Part shown: positions 17,985 through 25,866 of the stretch, one piece after another
Numbering within the stretch: position 1 is the stretch's first letter
Layout: every line of letters starts with the position of its first letter
Source: Chitinivibrionia bacterium
GTDB lineage: Bacteria; Fibrobacterota; Chitinivibrionia; Chitinivibrionales; Chitinivibrionaceae
Direction: 5' to 3'
Length of the DNA stretch: 64,000 nucleotides
NCBI GenBank assembly: GCA_009779925.1
Contig: WRAZ01000001.1
Coordinates: 206,124-270,123, forward strand
Notes under the pieces: generated by a model
What the model saw: only the letters and a program-made list of their open reading frames with translations
What the model was told of the DNA's origin: nothing
Database searches by the model: none
Translations under genes and position numbers: made by a program

Positions 17985-18632
17985 TTATTGTTGTTTATTG
18001 CTTAATTCGAGTTCGTCAAGCCCCATCATAGCCGACAAAATCGTGCTTTCCAAAACCAAATCTATATTGCGGATATGGATTTTTTCGCTCGTTAAAAAAG
18101 TAGGCGTAAAGTTCAAAATCGACTTAACCCCGCCCGTCTCAAGCCGCTCAAAACAGGTCTTTGCCGATTCGGGCGACGATGTCAAAAACGCGATTTCTAT
18201 GCCTTTTTGCTTAACAATTTCGCTGATTTCGAGCGACGGGAAAAGCGGAATTGCAGATTTTGTCGTGTCAATTTTGTTTGTAGAGTCAAATCCCGCTACG
18301 ATTTCTATGTCCGCCGACAAGAATTTTTCGTATTCCATAATGGCAGTGCCGACTTTTCCAAGCCCGATAACCGCCGCTTTCCGTTTTTTAAGCCCAAGCT
18401 TTTCAGCGATAAGCGCTCGCAATTCTTTAACCGAATACCCTTTTCCGAGCTGTCCTATACCTTCCAGAAAATTGATGTCTTTGCGAACCGTATGCGACGG
18501 AACGCCGATAATCTCGCCTATTCTGGTTGATGAAACGTGCGATATGCACACACCATTGTCGCCGTTGAGCATTATTTGTTCAAGCAAATTATGTATAACA
18601 CAAAGCCGTTCAATAGTCGCTTTCGGTATCAT
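17985..18632 (-). CDS. rex: Redox-sensing transcriptional repressor Rex
   Basis: 215 residues. An N-terminal winged helix (SSTRIGEIIGVPSHTVRKDINFL, about 34-56) is followed by an NAD(H)-binding Rossmann domain with GLGKVG (90-95), then the conserved IEIAFLTSSPESA and LNFTP segments. Rex senses the NADH/NAD ratio and represses fermentation and respiration genes when NADH is low. Its pairing with serC and serA is unusual and may link serine synthesis, an NAD-using step, to redox state. Confidence 0.92.
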   Translation of the reverse strand: MIPKATIERLCVIHNLLEQIMLNGDNGVCISHVSSTRIGEIIGVPSHTVRKDINFLEGIGQLGKGYSVKELRALIAEKLGLKKRKAAVIGLGKVGTAIMEYEKFLSADIEIVAGFDSTNKIDTTKSAIPLFPSLEISEIVKQKGIEIAFLTSSPESAKTCFERLETGGVKSILNFTPTFLTSEKIHIRNIDLVLESTILSAMMGLDELELSNKQQ

Positions 18633-18831
18633 CCCTCACCTTTCATGTGTTTTTTTTCACACTCTTTCGCAGTGAAATTTACTGCGCGAGCATTTTTTTT
18701 CACAGAATATAATATTTGCGAAATTAAAGTGGGGAAATTTTGTATAAATTGCTGAAATTTTGTAAATTTTTCCTGAAATGCGCACTCGGCAATTCGCGGA
18801 TATTATATTTATTATGTAATAAGGAGAATTT

Positions 18832-19797
18832 ATGAGAATATTTCAGAATGTAAAATTTGAAACTCCGCCTACACTTATTGCTTCGTGGCCCGGGATGGGA
18901 AACGTGGGACTTATCGCAACCAACTATTTAAGAAGCAAAATGGGCGCGCAGCCAATCGCCGAAATTGATATGGCGCCGTATTTTATACCCGACGCGATTA
19001 TGGTGCGCAACGGAATTGCCGAACTTCCGAGATTGCCGACCTCCCGAATTTATTACTGCCAGCGTCCCGATTTGCTTATTTTTGAGTCGGACGCGCAGAT
19101 AATGGGGAAAGAAGGGCTTGCCATAACAAAATCGCTTATGAGATTTGCCGCGGACGTCGGCGTAGGGCGCGCTTACACAACCGCGGCGCTTCCGCAGAAT
19201 ATTTCGCACAAAACCGCCGCGCATATTTACGGCGCATTCACAAGCAATGATCTTTTGGCGGAATTTCAGTCGTTAGGCGTGCAATCTATGACCGAGGGAT
19301 ATATCGCAGGGCTTAACGGCGTGCTTTTGGGGATTGCCAAGTCGCACTCAATAGAGGCGGGTTGCCTTTTGGGAACAATTCCGCTTTTTGCGACGAACTT
19401 AAATTACCCGAAAACTTCGCTGAAGATTATAGAATTGGTGGAAGATTTACTGAATATAGACATCGACAAAACCGAAATCAACGAAAGTATTTCGATAACC
19501 GACAGTCAATTCAGCGCAATCGAAGAGCGAATTCGTCAATTTTCGGGCTCAATCTTCGGGAATTTGGAGCAAATGTCGGGGCTTCCTTTTAATCCTGCGG
19601 GGGACGGTTTGTGGGGAGTTCAATCGGACGGCGCGCCAAACACAGACACTATTCCGCAGACGATTATGGAGAAAATAGAGCGTATGTTTCAGGATGCGCA
19701 GGGAGACCGCGGTAAGGCGAATTCTCTAAAAAAAGAGCTGGACAGATGGAACATATTCGAACTCTACGAAGACAGGTTTTTACAGTTGTTTAAATAA
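18832..19797 (+). CDS. PAC2 family protein (proteasome assembly chaperone 2-like)
   Basis: 321 residues. N-terminal TLIASWPGMGNVGLIATNYL and the middle EGYIAGLNGVLLGIAKSHSIEAGCLLGTIP are the two hallmark blocks of the PAC2 family, followed by a C-terminal helical tail (FSAIEERIRQF, MEKIERMFQDAQGD). Bacterial members have no settled function, and no proteasome gene is seen here. It has its own start after AATAAGGAGAATTT and a TATTAT-rich region 20-35 bases before that. It is divergent from rex, with about 200 bases between. Confidence 0.85.
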   Translation: MRIFQNVKFETPPTLIASWPGMGNVGLIATNYLRSKMGAQPIAEIDMAPYFIPDAIMVRNGIAELPRLPTSRIYYCQRPDLLIFESDAQIMGKEGLAITKSLMRFAADVGVGRAYTTAALPQNISHKTAAHIYGAFTSNDLLAEFQSLGVQSMTEGYIAGLNGVLLGIAKSHSIEAGCLLGTIPLFATNLNYPKTSLKIIELVEDLLNIDIDKTEINESISITDSQFSAIEERIRQFSGSIFGNLEQMSGLPFNPAGDGLWGVQSDGAPNTDTIPQTIMEKIERMFQDAQGDRGKANSLKKELDRWNIFELYEDRFLQLFK

Positions 19798-19824
19798 ATA
19801 ATAAGAGTGCAAATAAATAAAATA

Positions 19825-19844
19825 GGGCGAATAATCATTCGCCC
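19825..19844 (-). terminator. Hairpin terminator after the barrel gene at 19905
   Basis: GGGCGAAT-AATC-ATTCGCCC is a perfect 8-bp stem; on the minus strand it is followed by TATTTTATTTATTT. Confidence 0.65.
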
Positions 19845-19861
19845 AAATATCGTCGCCATCT

Positions 19862-19890
19862 GTAGGGGCGGGTTTCAAACCCGCCCTTAC
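19862..19890. repeat. Dispersed palindrome, intergenic copy
   Basis: GTAGGGGCGGGTTTC and complement ending CCGCCCTTAC, 14 bases downstream of the barrel gene stop. Confidence 0.9.
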
Positions 19891-19904
19891 GCTGATTTCG
19901 CAAA

Positions 19905-20603
19905 TTATTTACCGCCGAAAGCTACTCTGAGACCGAGAGACCAGCCCAAAGCTTCGTTAGTTTCAAAATTACCGCCAAAGCCTAAAGAAAGTCGAAGGAT
20001 TCTGACGTCAATACCTGCGCCTATTCCCCAGCCGTAGTCGCCCGAACTGTTTCCTGTAAATTCAGCGCCGACAAAAGCGGGACCGACAGACGGAACTACT
20101 CCCAAGCCATAAATGAAATTACCGGAAGTTTCGCCAAGGTTCATTACGTCAAAACCGATATTTGCGTTAAACATCATAATAGAAAGAATTGCGCGCCCGT
20201 CAAGTTCAAAACCTCTGTCTTTGTCTGCGCGTCTGCTACTTGTAAAGTTCCACGGCATATTCAATTCAAGCGCCAATAAGTCGGAAATAATCCCGAGTTT
20301 TGCGTGAAGCTCCATCGGTTTAAACCATATTTTGTCGTCGTCGTCGGTAGGAATACCCCAACCCAAGACAGAAAGTCCGACCTCTAATCTGTCGTTTATG
20401 CCGTAATAAGCGGCAATATTAGACAAACTTAACACCACGTCTCCGGGACCGCCGAGATGAGACATCCCAAATCTTGCGTCAACAGCGATTGAACCGCCTT
20501 TGAGCGTTTGCGCGTCTTGCGTTTGAAACGGATGTCTGGTGCCGCCCGCTTGCGTTGCGCATACAATCCCTGCAAATAATAATGCAAAAATAATCTTTTT
20601 CAT
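19905..20603 (-). CDS. Outer-membrane beta-barrel protein, unknown function (paralogue 1)
   Basis: 232 residues with a signal peptide (MKKIIFALLFAGIVCATQAGG). The mature part alternates strands rich in G, A and aromatic residues, and ends in a strand LGWSLGLRVAFGGK. The C-terminal half matches the neighbour at 20782 closely (SLGFGGNFETN in both, then EALGWSLGL or DALNMSLGF). Probably a small 8-10 strand outer-membrane barrel. No substrate can be inferred. It has its own promoter-like AAATAATATTTT element upstream. Confidence 0.75.
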   Translation of the reverse strand: MKKIIFALLFAGIVCATQAGGTRHPFQTQDAQTLKGGSIAVDARFGMSHLGGPGDVVLSLSNIAAYYGINDRLEVGLSVLGWGIPTDDDDKIWFKPMELHAKLGIISDLLALELNMPWNFTSSRRADKDRGFELDGRAILSIMMFNANIGFDVMNLGETSGNFIYGLGVVPSVGPAFVGAEFTGNSSGDYGWGIGAGIDVRILRLSLGFGGNFETNEALGWSLGLRVAFGGK

Positions 20604-20651
20604 AAAAACCTTTCACTGAGCAACCTCAGATTTTGAGTAATAATTAAATAA

Positions 20652-20664
20652 TTGCGCGGAAAAT
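20652..20664 (-). promoter_or_regulatory. Putative -10-like promoter element
   Basis: Minus strand reads CAAATAATATTTTCC about 50 bases before the barrel gene start at 20603. Confidence 0.45.
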
Positions 20665-20720
20665 ATTATTTGCCGCAAGTAAAGTGTGTAAGAATGTTGA
20701 AAATATTGCTTCTTAAAACA

Positions 20721-20752
20721 AAAAAGAGAGGCGTTTTCACACCTCTCTTTTT
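20721..20752. terminator. Hairpin terminator between the paralogous barrel genes
   Basis: AAAAAGAGAGG and CCTCTCTTTTT flank a 10-base loop, with T runs on both strands. It ends the upstream paralogue and can act in either direction. Confidence 0.85.
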
Positions 20753-20781
20753 ATTTTTACTGTCTGAAATATTATCTTAGA

Positions 20782-21471
20782 TTATCTTCCGCCGAGAGTG
20801 AAAGTAAATCCGAGAGACATATTCAATGCGTCGTTGGTTTCAAAGTTGCCGCCGAAACCGAGAGATATAACAGACGAGTTGCCTAATTCGTAGCCAAAAC
20901 CAAAGTTCCAGAATGTGTAATCTCCGCTAAGGTCAGCGTCGCTCATTCCGTCAAAAACGTGTCCGAAAATTTCAGCACCTACAAACATTGAGCCAATCGG
21001 CTTAACTACAGAATATCCCCAAGCAAACGCATTTCCGGTCTCATAGTAATCCGGATTGCTTGCAAAACCTACATTGTAATTCATTTGCATTCCGGAATTA
21101 AGCTCCCAAGTGTAAATTAAAGATGCGCCGTATTCGCCAAAGGTGCTGAGAGTGCCAAAAGTTTCTATAGCAAGAACATTGGGTATCAATCCGAATTTCA
21201 AGCTAAATTCAGGCGCTTCAAAACCACGGTCTTTTTCGTTGACATTGTTTATTGTCCAATTGTTGCCGATACCGATGTTAAATCTTTCACCTATTCCATA
21301 AGTAATATGTGAGCCGATACCAATGCGAGAACTATCAACAAAACCAGTCCCGATGGAAGTTTCGATTTCGATTTCGTCGTTTCCGACCAATTCAGCTGTT
21401 GATGTTGCAAACGGATGAGCCCAAGCAACACATACCAAACCTGCAAGCAATAAACTGATAACCTTTTTCAT
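20782..21471 (-). CDS. Outer-membrane beta-barrel protein, unknown function (paralogue 2)
   Basis: 229 residues with a signal peptide (MKKVISLLLAGLVCVAWA) and a strand-rich mature part ending in LNMSLGFTFTLGGR. It is a tandem duplicate of the gene at 19905; the two share the GNFETN motif near the C-terminus but differ in the middle, so the duplication is old. Each copy is a separate transcription unit with its own terminator, so they could be expressed under different conditions. An AGGAGTG ribosome binding site precedes the start. Confidence 0.75.
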   Translation of the reverse strand: MKKVISLLLAGLVCVAWAHPFATSTAELVGNDEIEIETSIGTGFVDSSRIGIGSHITYGIGERFNIGIGNNWTINNVNEKDRGFEAPEFSLKFGLIPNVLAIETFGTLSTFGEYGASLIYTWELNSGMQMNYNVGFASNPDYYETGNAFAWGYSVVKPIGSMFVGAEIFGHVFDGMSDADLSGDYTFWNFGFGYELGNSSVISLGFGGNFETNDALNMSLGFTFTLGGR

Positions 21472-21601
21472 AAAACACTCCTTTTTGTCGGAAACACCGA
21501 CGTTTTACGTTAATAAAAACAGATAACCATTAAAAAAATTCGGCGAAAAATTACTATTTGCCGAAACAAAAAAGAGAAAAATTTGTAAAAAAAGTAAATA
21601 T

Positions 21602-21629
21602 TTGAGCATTTTGTTGAATTTTGTATTAT
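21602..21629 (+). promoter_or_regulatory. Candidate promoter of the plsC-glycosyltransferase operon
   Basis: TTGAGC and TATTAT are separated by 16 bases, about 60 bases before the gene start. A second GTATTTT element lies at about 21658, so two start points are possible. Confidence 0.5.
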
Positions 21630-21688
21630 ATTTATCCGAAATCAATTCGGCGATAACGTATTTTTACCAAAAAAAGAAAGGAAAAATT

Positions 21689-22399
21689 ATGTTTAACAGG
21701 ATTTTGGTGTGTTTGTCTCTTGGTTTTTTTGTGGTGTTTTGCTTTGTAATGCTCATTCCATACACTATTATGTTTCTTCCTGTACTGAACAAGCAACAAC
21801 AGCGCTTGGCTTATTTTGTTCAGTGGTTTTGCTCTCGTTTCTGCCTTTTTTCTTCGGGTGCAAAAGTTAAGTTTACGGGCGTAGAAAATGTTCCCAAAGA
21901 CAACATTTATTGTATTGTCGCCAACCATCAGGGAATGCTCGATATTCCGATTTTAATGCGCATTTCCCCTTGGACTTTAGGGTTTATCACCAAAAAAGAA
22001 TTGCGCTACCTTCCTGTATTAAATGTTTGGATGATTGCGCTCGGCTGTATCTTTTTAGACAGAAAAAGCGCCCGAAAAGCCGTCGGTGTATTCGGCAAAG
22101 CCGCAAAGCAGTTGCAAAGCGGACATCCGATGGCAATTTTCCCTGAAGGCACGCGCAGTAAAAACGGCGAAATTGCGGATTTTAAGGCAGGCGCATTAAA
22201 ACTCGTGATAAAAGCCCAAGTTCCCATAGTTCCTGTAAGCATCAACGGAAGCGGAATTGTGGAGGGTCGGAATAAATCAAAAATTGTATCTGTCGTCGTT
22301 CATCCCAGAATCGAATTTAGCGAAATAGCCGATATGGAAACTGTAGAAATAGCCGCAAAAATCCGCTCAATTATAGTTTCGGCGGCGAAAAAACAATGA
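21689..22399 (+). CDS. Second PlsC-family acyltransferase
   Basis: 236 residues from ATG 21689, which has GAAAGGAAAAATT before it and starts a hydrophobic segment (LVCLSLGFFVVFCFVMLIPYT). The frame is open upstream without a better start. Catalytic motifs are NHQGMLD and FPEGTRS, with the intervening IALGCIFLDRK typical of lysophosphatidate acyltransferases. It overlaps the next gene by four bases (ATGA), so the two are translated together. The pairing with a membrane glycosyltransferase suggests a role in glycolipid synthesis rather than bulk phospholipid, but this is inference. Confidence 0.85.
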   Translation: MFNRILVCLSLGFFVVFCFVMLIPYTIMFLPVLNKQQQRLAYFVQWFCSRFCLFSSGAKVKFTGVENVPKDNIYCIVANHQGMLDIPILMRISPWTLGFITKKELRYLPVLNVWMIALGCIFLDRKSARKAVGVFGKAAKQLQSGHPMAIFPEGTRSKNGEIADFKAGALKLVIKAQVPIVPVSINGSGIVEGRNKSKIVSVVVHPRIEFSEIADMETVEIAAKIRSIIVSAAKKQ

Positions 22400-23574
22400 T
22401 TTTTGCTACAGTCGGCGCAGTTGTTTCTTCGCTTTATTTAGCAGTTTGCTTTTATTTGTCGCGTGGGCTTAAGAATGTGGCTTCGACAGGCTCAGCCACC
22501 GAGACTGAGCCATCGCGACATAAGCTACCGTCTTCATTCGCTAATTCGGTGGCTGAGCCTGTCGAAGCCACCACTGCAGTAAGCATAATAATCTGCGCGC
22601 GAAACGAAGAAAAAAACATTTCACATCTTCTTAACTGCTTGCTTTCTCAAACATATTCACCCGAATTACTGCAAATTATAGTCGCCGACGACCGTTCCAC
22701 CGACAACACCGCCGAAATAGTTTTGTCTTTCAAAGAAAAATTAAAAAATCTCTCGCTTATCCGAATTACACGAACAGGGGAGGGCTTTTCTCCAAAAAAA
22801 TACGCGTTCGAGCAAGCAATAAAAATTGCCGTCGGCGAAATTATTTTGCAAACCGACGCAGATAGCATTGTTCCGAACGACTGGATAGAAAAATCTGTTG
22901 CGCCTTTCGCTAATGAAAAAATTGCACTTTCGCAAGGAATTGTAAAATATCGCTTTGACAAAGGCAACAAAATTTCGCCAATTCTTAAAGTTTACCAAAA
23001 CTTCGACTTTCTTTCTCACGGAATTGTAGCCGCCGCGAGTATCGGAAAAAACATTCCGCTTAACGCAAATGCCAACAATTTCGCCTTTCGCAAAAAAGAC
23101 TACGAAACATCGGGCGGCTACGGAAATCTAACTCAAGCTGTAGGCGGCGACGACGGTCTTTTAATGCAAAAAATATGGGAAAGCGGCAAAAAAATACATT
23201 TCAACGCAAACTCAATCGTAGAAACACAACCCGAATATTCGTGGAAAAATCTAATAAATCAGCGCAAAAAATGGGGCTCGGAAACGCGCTTTTATTTGCC
23301 GAAACAAACGGCAATCCTCGCTGTTATTTTCATGTTTTATTGCTTTATATTTGTCTTTCCCATTCTTTTTATCGTAAAAATTATCGGCGAACTGTTTTTT
23401 ATGCGCAGGGGATTGGCAATTTTCGACGAAAAAAATCTCCTGCCACATATAATCTGGACTTCACCGCTGAATTTATTCATAACGATTTATTCGGTAATCT
23501 GCGGAATTTTTGCCAAATTTGAATGGAAGGGCGATGTTTATAAGAGTAAAACAAAGAGAAAAGAGAAACTGTAA
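22396..23574 (+). CDS. Membrane glycosyltransferase family 2 with a palindrome-encoded insert
   Basis: 392 residues. A first membrane helix (1-22), then a GT2 catalytic domain: SIIICARNEE, ADDRSTDNT, the metal-binding TDADS, GGYGNLTQAVGGDDGLL and QRKKWGSE, followed by two C-terminal membrane helices. Similar enzymes add sugars to lipids such as carotenoids or diacylglycerol. About 32 extra residues (28-59: ASTGSATETEPS ... SVAEPVEAT) lie between the first helix and the catalytic domain and come from a 24-bp inverted repeat in the gene. Its last 17 bases overlap the convergent RNase P RNA gene. Confidence 0.85.
   Translation: MIFATVGAVVSSLYLAVCFYLSRGLKNVASTGSATETEPSRHKLPSSFANSVAEPVEATTAVSIIICARNEEKNISHLLNCLLSQTYSPELLQIIVADDRSTDNTAEIVLSFKEKLKNLSLIRITRTGEGFSPKKYAFEQAIKIAVGEIILQTDADSIVPNDWIEKSVAPFANEKIALSQGIVKYRFDKGNKISPILKVYQNFDFLSHGIVAAASIGKNIPLNANANNFAFRKKDYETSGGYGNLTQAVGGDDGLLMQKIWESGKKIHFNANSIVETQPEYSWKNLINQRKKWGSETRFYLPKQTAILAVIFMFYCFIFVFPILFIVKIIGELFFMRRGLAIFDEKNLLPHIIWTSPLNLFITIYSVICGIFAKFEWKGDVYKSKTKRKEKL
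22477..22571. repeat. Perfect 24-bp inverted repeat inside the glycosyltransferase frame
   Basis: Arms at 22477-22500 and 22548-22571 begin GTGGCTTCGACAGGCTCAGC and are exact reverse complements. The arm sequence differs from the GTAGGGG family, so it is a second palindrome type. Confidence 0.9.
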
Positions 23575-23938
23575 GCCGAGTTTTGTTCAGATGTTTCCAC
23601 CCTTGACAGCCATTTATCTAAGCGACCTACCTGAAATTATAGAGCGAACAACTCAATTTCTGTTTGGTCTTGCAACGGACGGGGTTTTTCTTTTTTGCTT
23701 GTTGCCAAACAAAACGGCGGTCTCTTACACCGCCTTTTCACCACTCACCCCCAACTAAATGAGAGCGGACTGTTCTCTGCGACACTATCCATAACGAAAC
23801 TTAGATTTATTTGCGAACTTTGCTCGCTAACAAAACTAAAATTTCATTTCCGACCTTTCGCTCGGCGTCCTGTTCTTTGTTGCTCGGACTTTCCTCACCT
23901 GCAAAAACGCAAGCGCGACTGTCCGTTTCTCTTTCCTC
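23558..23938 (-). ncRNA. rnpB: RNase P RNA, bacterial class A
   Basis: The minus strand begins with GGACAGTCGCGC, then GAGGAAAGTCCGAGCAAC, the conserved 5' P3/P4 signature, and ends near ACAAAACTCGGCTTACAG, the conserved 3' P4/P2 strand. The ends close by P1 pairing GAAAGAGAAAC with GTTTCTCTTTTC. Its 3' end overlaps the glycosyltransferase gene on the other strand. It lies downstream of rpsD. Ends are approximate. Confidence 0.94.
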
Positions 23939-23940
23939 AA

Positions 23941-23980
23941 AAAAATAAGGTCTCGGAAATTTTTATTCTCAAGACCCCAT
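23941..23980 (-). terminator. Possible terminator after rpsD
   Basis: On the minus strand GGTCTT and GAGACC flank a 16-base A/T-rich loop, followed by TTATTTTTTT just before rnpB. Confidence 0.45.
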
Positions 23981-24004
23981 TTATGTAAAAAATATTCGCA
24001 ACTA

Positions 24005-24616
24005 TTACTTGGAGTAGAGTTCCACAACAAGTTGAACGTCTGCGATTACTTCTATATCGTGTTTCTCGGGGAGGCGTCTTACCTCGCCTTTCAAATCCAC
24101 TTTTGAAAATTCTAACCATTCGGGTACGCTTCTTGTGTTATCCGCTACAAGTGCGTGCAAAAATTTCTTTCTGTCGTCGCCTGCCGCAATAGTGATTTTG
24201 TCGCCTACAGACACTTTGTAAGACGGAATATCAACCTTTTTGTCGTTTACTCTGATGTGAGCGTGGTTTACAATTTGTCTTGCTTGCGCGCGCGATTTTG
24301 CAAATCCCATTGCGAAGATTACGTTGTCCAAACGACGTTCCAAAAGGATAAGCAGGTTGTCCCCTGTAACGCCTTGCATTTGTTTTGCTTTCAAGAAAGT
24401 ATTGCGGAATTGTTTTTCGGTAAGTCCGTAAGCAAAACGCAATTTCTGTCTTTCGCGCATCTGAATACCGTATTCGCTCAAACGACCTCTATGTTGTTTC
24501 AGCGGTCCGGGTGGGTTTGGTCTTTTATCCAAAAGACGTTGAAATTTTTCATTACCGAAGATATTCGCACCAAGACGGCGAACAATTTTACCTTTTGGGT
24601 CAAGATTTCGTGACAT
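24005..24616 (-). CDS. rpsD: 30S ribosomal protein S4
   Basis: 203 residues, full length. N-terminal RRLGANIFGNEKFQR, the PNPPGPLKQHRGRLSEYG segment, and the S4 RNA-binding domain RRLDNVIFAMGFAKSRAQARQIVNHAHIRVN are seen. It is one of the first proteins to bind 16S rRNA. Here it stands alone, away from the alpha operon genes (rpsM, rpsK, rpoA, rplQ) with which it is often found. Confidence 0.97.
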   Translation of the reverse strand: MSRNLDPKGKIVRRLGANIFGNEKFQRLLDKRPNPPGPLKQHRGRLSEYGIQMRERQKLRFAYGLTEKQFRNTFLKAKQMQGVTGDNLLILLERRLDNVIFAMGFAKSRAQARQIVNHAHIRVNDKKVDIPSYKVSVGDKITIAAGDDRKKFLHALVADNTRSVPEWLEFSKVDLKGEVRRLPEKHDIEVIADVQLVVELYSK

Positions 24617-24800
24617 TCACTTCTCCTAAAAACTTTAATTTTTTTCTTATTTAAAATAACTTGCCGCGGTCATTTATGAAGAAAAATTCTTTGACGTGTG
24701 GAGTAAAATAACAAATGCCAAAGCAAAAAAGCATACTTTTTTTGAAACTTGTGCTGTTTTTTTGAAAATTCTTCTGAAACCACTCTGAATTTGCGCATTT

Positions 24801-25688
24801 TTACAGCAGATTTGCCGCCATTTCCGCTAATTTTGAGCGCTCGCACTTAACAAGCGTTATCGACGACGACAGGCTTTCGTTCGCAAACCTGTCCACAACC
24901 CGCATAAGTCCGCAGTCTTGTGCGCTAATATTTTGGTTGTCTATCTGATAAGGGTCGCCCGCAAGAATTATCTTTGTTCCTTCGCCCGCCCGCGTAAGAA
25001 TTGTCTTTATTTCGTGAAGCGACAAATTCTGCGCCTCGTCAATAACCAAATACTGATTATGAATAGAACGTCCGCGAATATACGGCAGAGGCTCAATCAG
25101 CAAAATGCCGCGCTCGGTTAAGTCCTTAAAACCTTGGATTTTACTGCGCATAGTCTTTCTTCGCTTAATCAAAAAATCCACGTTATCCGAAATCGGATAC
25201 ATCCAAGGTCCCAGTTTTTCCTCAATAGTCCCCGGCAAAAATCCGATGTCCTGCCCAAGCGAAATTGTGGGGCGCGCCACTAAAACCCGCTCGTATTCGC
25301 CGCAATCTATGGTTTTGTAAAGCCCCGCCGCAACAGCCAGAAGCGTTTTTCCCGTCCCTGCTTTTCCGACGAGGACTACAAGCGGAATGTCGTCGTTAAG
25401 AAGCGCGTCCAAAGCAAGCGTTTGCTCAATGTTTTTCGGGACAAGCCAGTGTGGGATTTCGTTTGCCGCCGCAGAAAGCGGATAAAATTCGTCCGTATCT
25501 TTATTAAATCGCGCAAAACACGCGATGTCGGGATTTTTGTCGCTCAATAATTTGTAGTACCCGTTTGCAAGCAGCTTTTCTTCGGCGTTGTTTTTTACGG
25601 GTTTGCCTTTTTTTATGTCCTCTATGCCACTCTCGTCAATAGCAATTTCTCTGTAAATCGGGTAATTTTCTTCTATCTTAAACGCCAC
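24801..25688 (-). CDS. PhoH-family ATPase lacking the PIN domain
   Basis: 295 residues. Walker A is GKAGTGKT (108-115) and Walker B is LVIDEAQNLSL; LAGDPYQID and the RSKLAEMAANLL ending are typical of the YlaK/PhoH2 branch. Related proteins usually carry an N-terminal PIN nuclease of about 130 residues; here only about 85 residues with no acidic PIN motif precede the ATPase. It may act as an RNA-helicase-like ATPase alone. Its ATG lies one base after the ferredoxin stop codon, whose last codons (AAGGAG) supply the ribosome binding site, so the two are coupled. Confidence 0.85.
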   Translation of the reverse strand: MAFKIEENYPIYREIAIDESGIEDIKKGKPVKNNAEEKLLANGYYKLLSDKNPDIACFARFNKDTDEFYPLSAAANEIPHWLVPKNIEQTLALDALLNDDIPLVVLVGKAGTGKTLLAVAAGLYKTIDCGEYERVLVARPTISLGQDIGFLPGTIEEKLGPWMYPISDNVDFLIKRRKTMRSKIQGFKDLTERGILLIEPLPYIRGRSIHNQYLVIDEAQNLSLHEIKTILTRAGEGTKIILAGDPYQIDNQNISAQDCGLMRVVDRFANESLSSSITLVKCERSKLAEMAANLL

Positions 25689-25691
25689 ATT

Positions 25692-25856
25692 TCACTCCTT
25701 TACAGCGCCAATCGGACAAATTCTCGCGCACAATCCGCAACTAACACACAATTCCGCATTTATTACAGCAACATTCGGCATAAAAATCGCAGTTCTCGGG
25801 CAAATCGCTACACAAGTCCCGCACCCGTCGCAGTTGTTTTCGATTATTTGAGGCAT
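25692..25856 (-). CDS. Small 2[4Fe-4S] ferredoxin
   Basis: 54 residues, too short for most gene finders. Two CX2CX2CX3CP clusters are complete: [14 protein letters not shown] and [14 protein letters not shown]. This is the classic clostridial-type bacterial ferredoxin, an electron carrier for pyruvate oxidoreductase, hydrogenases or similar enzymes, and fits an anaerobe. The start has TAGGAAAAAT before it, and the end is coupled to the PhoH gene. A metabolic reason for this pairing is not apparent. Confidence 0.93.
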   Translation of the reverse strand: MPQIIENNCDGCGTCVAICPRTAIFMPNVAVINAELCVSCGLCARICPIGAVKE

Positions 25857-25866
25857 ATTTTTCCTA

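Noticed and set aside
18655..18677. TTTCAC and GTGAAA upstream of rex as a Rex operator
   Set aside because: Rex sites have GTGAA first and TTCAC second with a short gap. Here the order is reversed and the spacing is eleven bases.
23510..23758. Short plus-strand frame after the glycosyltransferase
   Set aside because: It lies over the RNase P RNA, whose conserved core on the minus strand explains the sequence.
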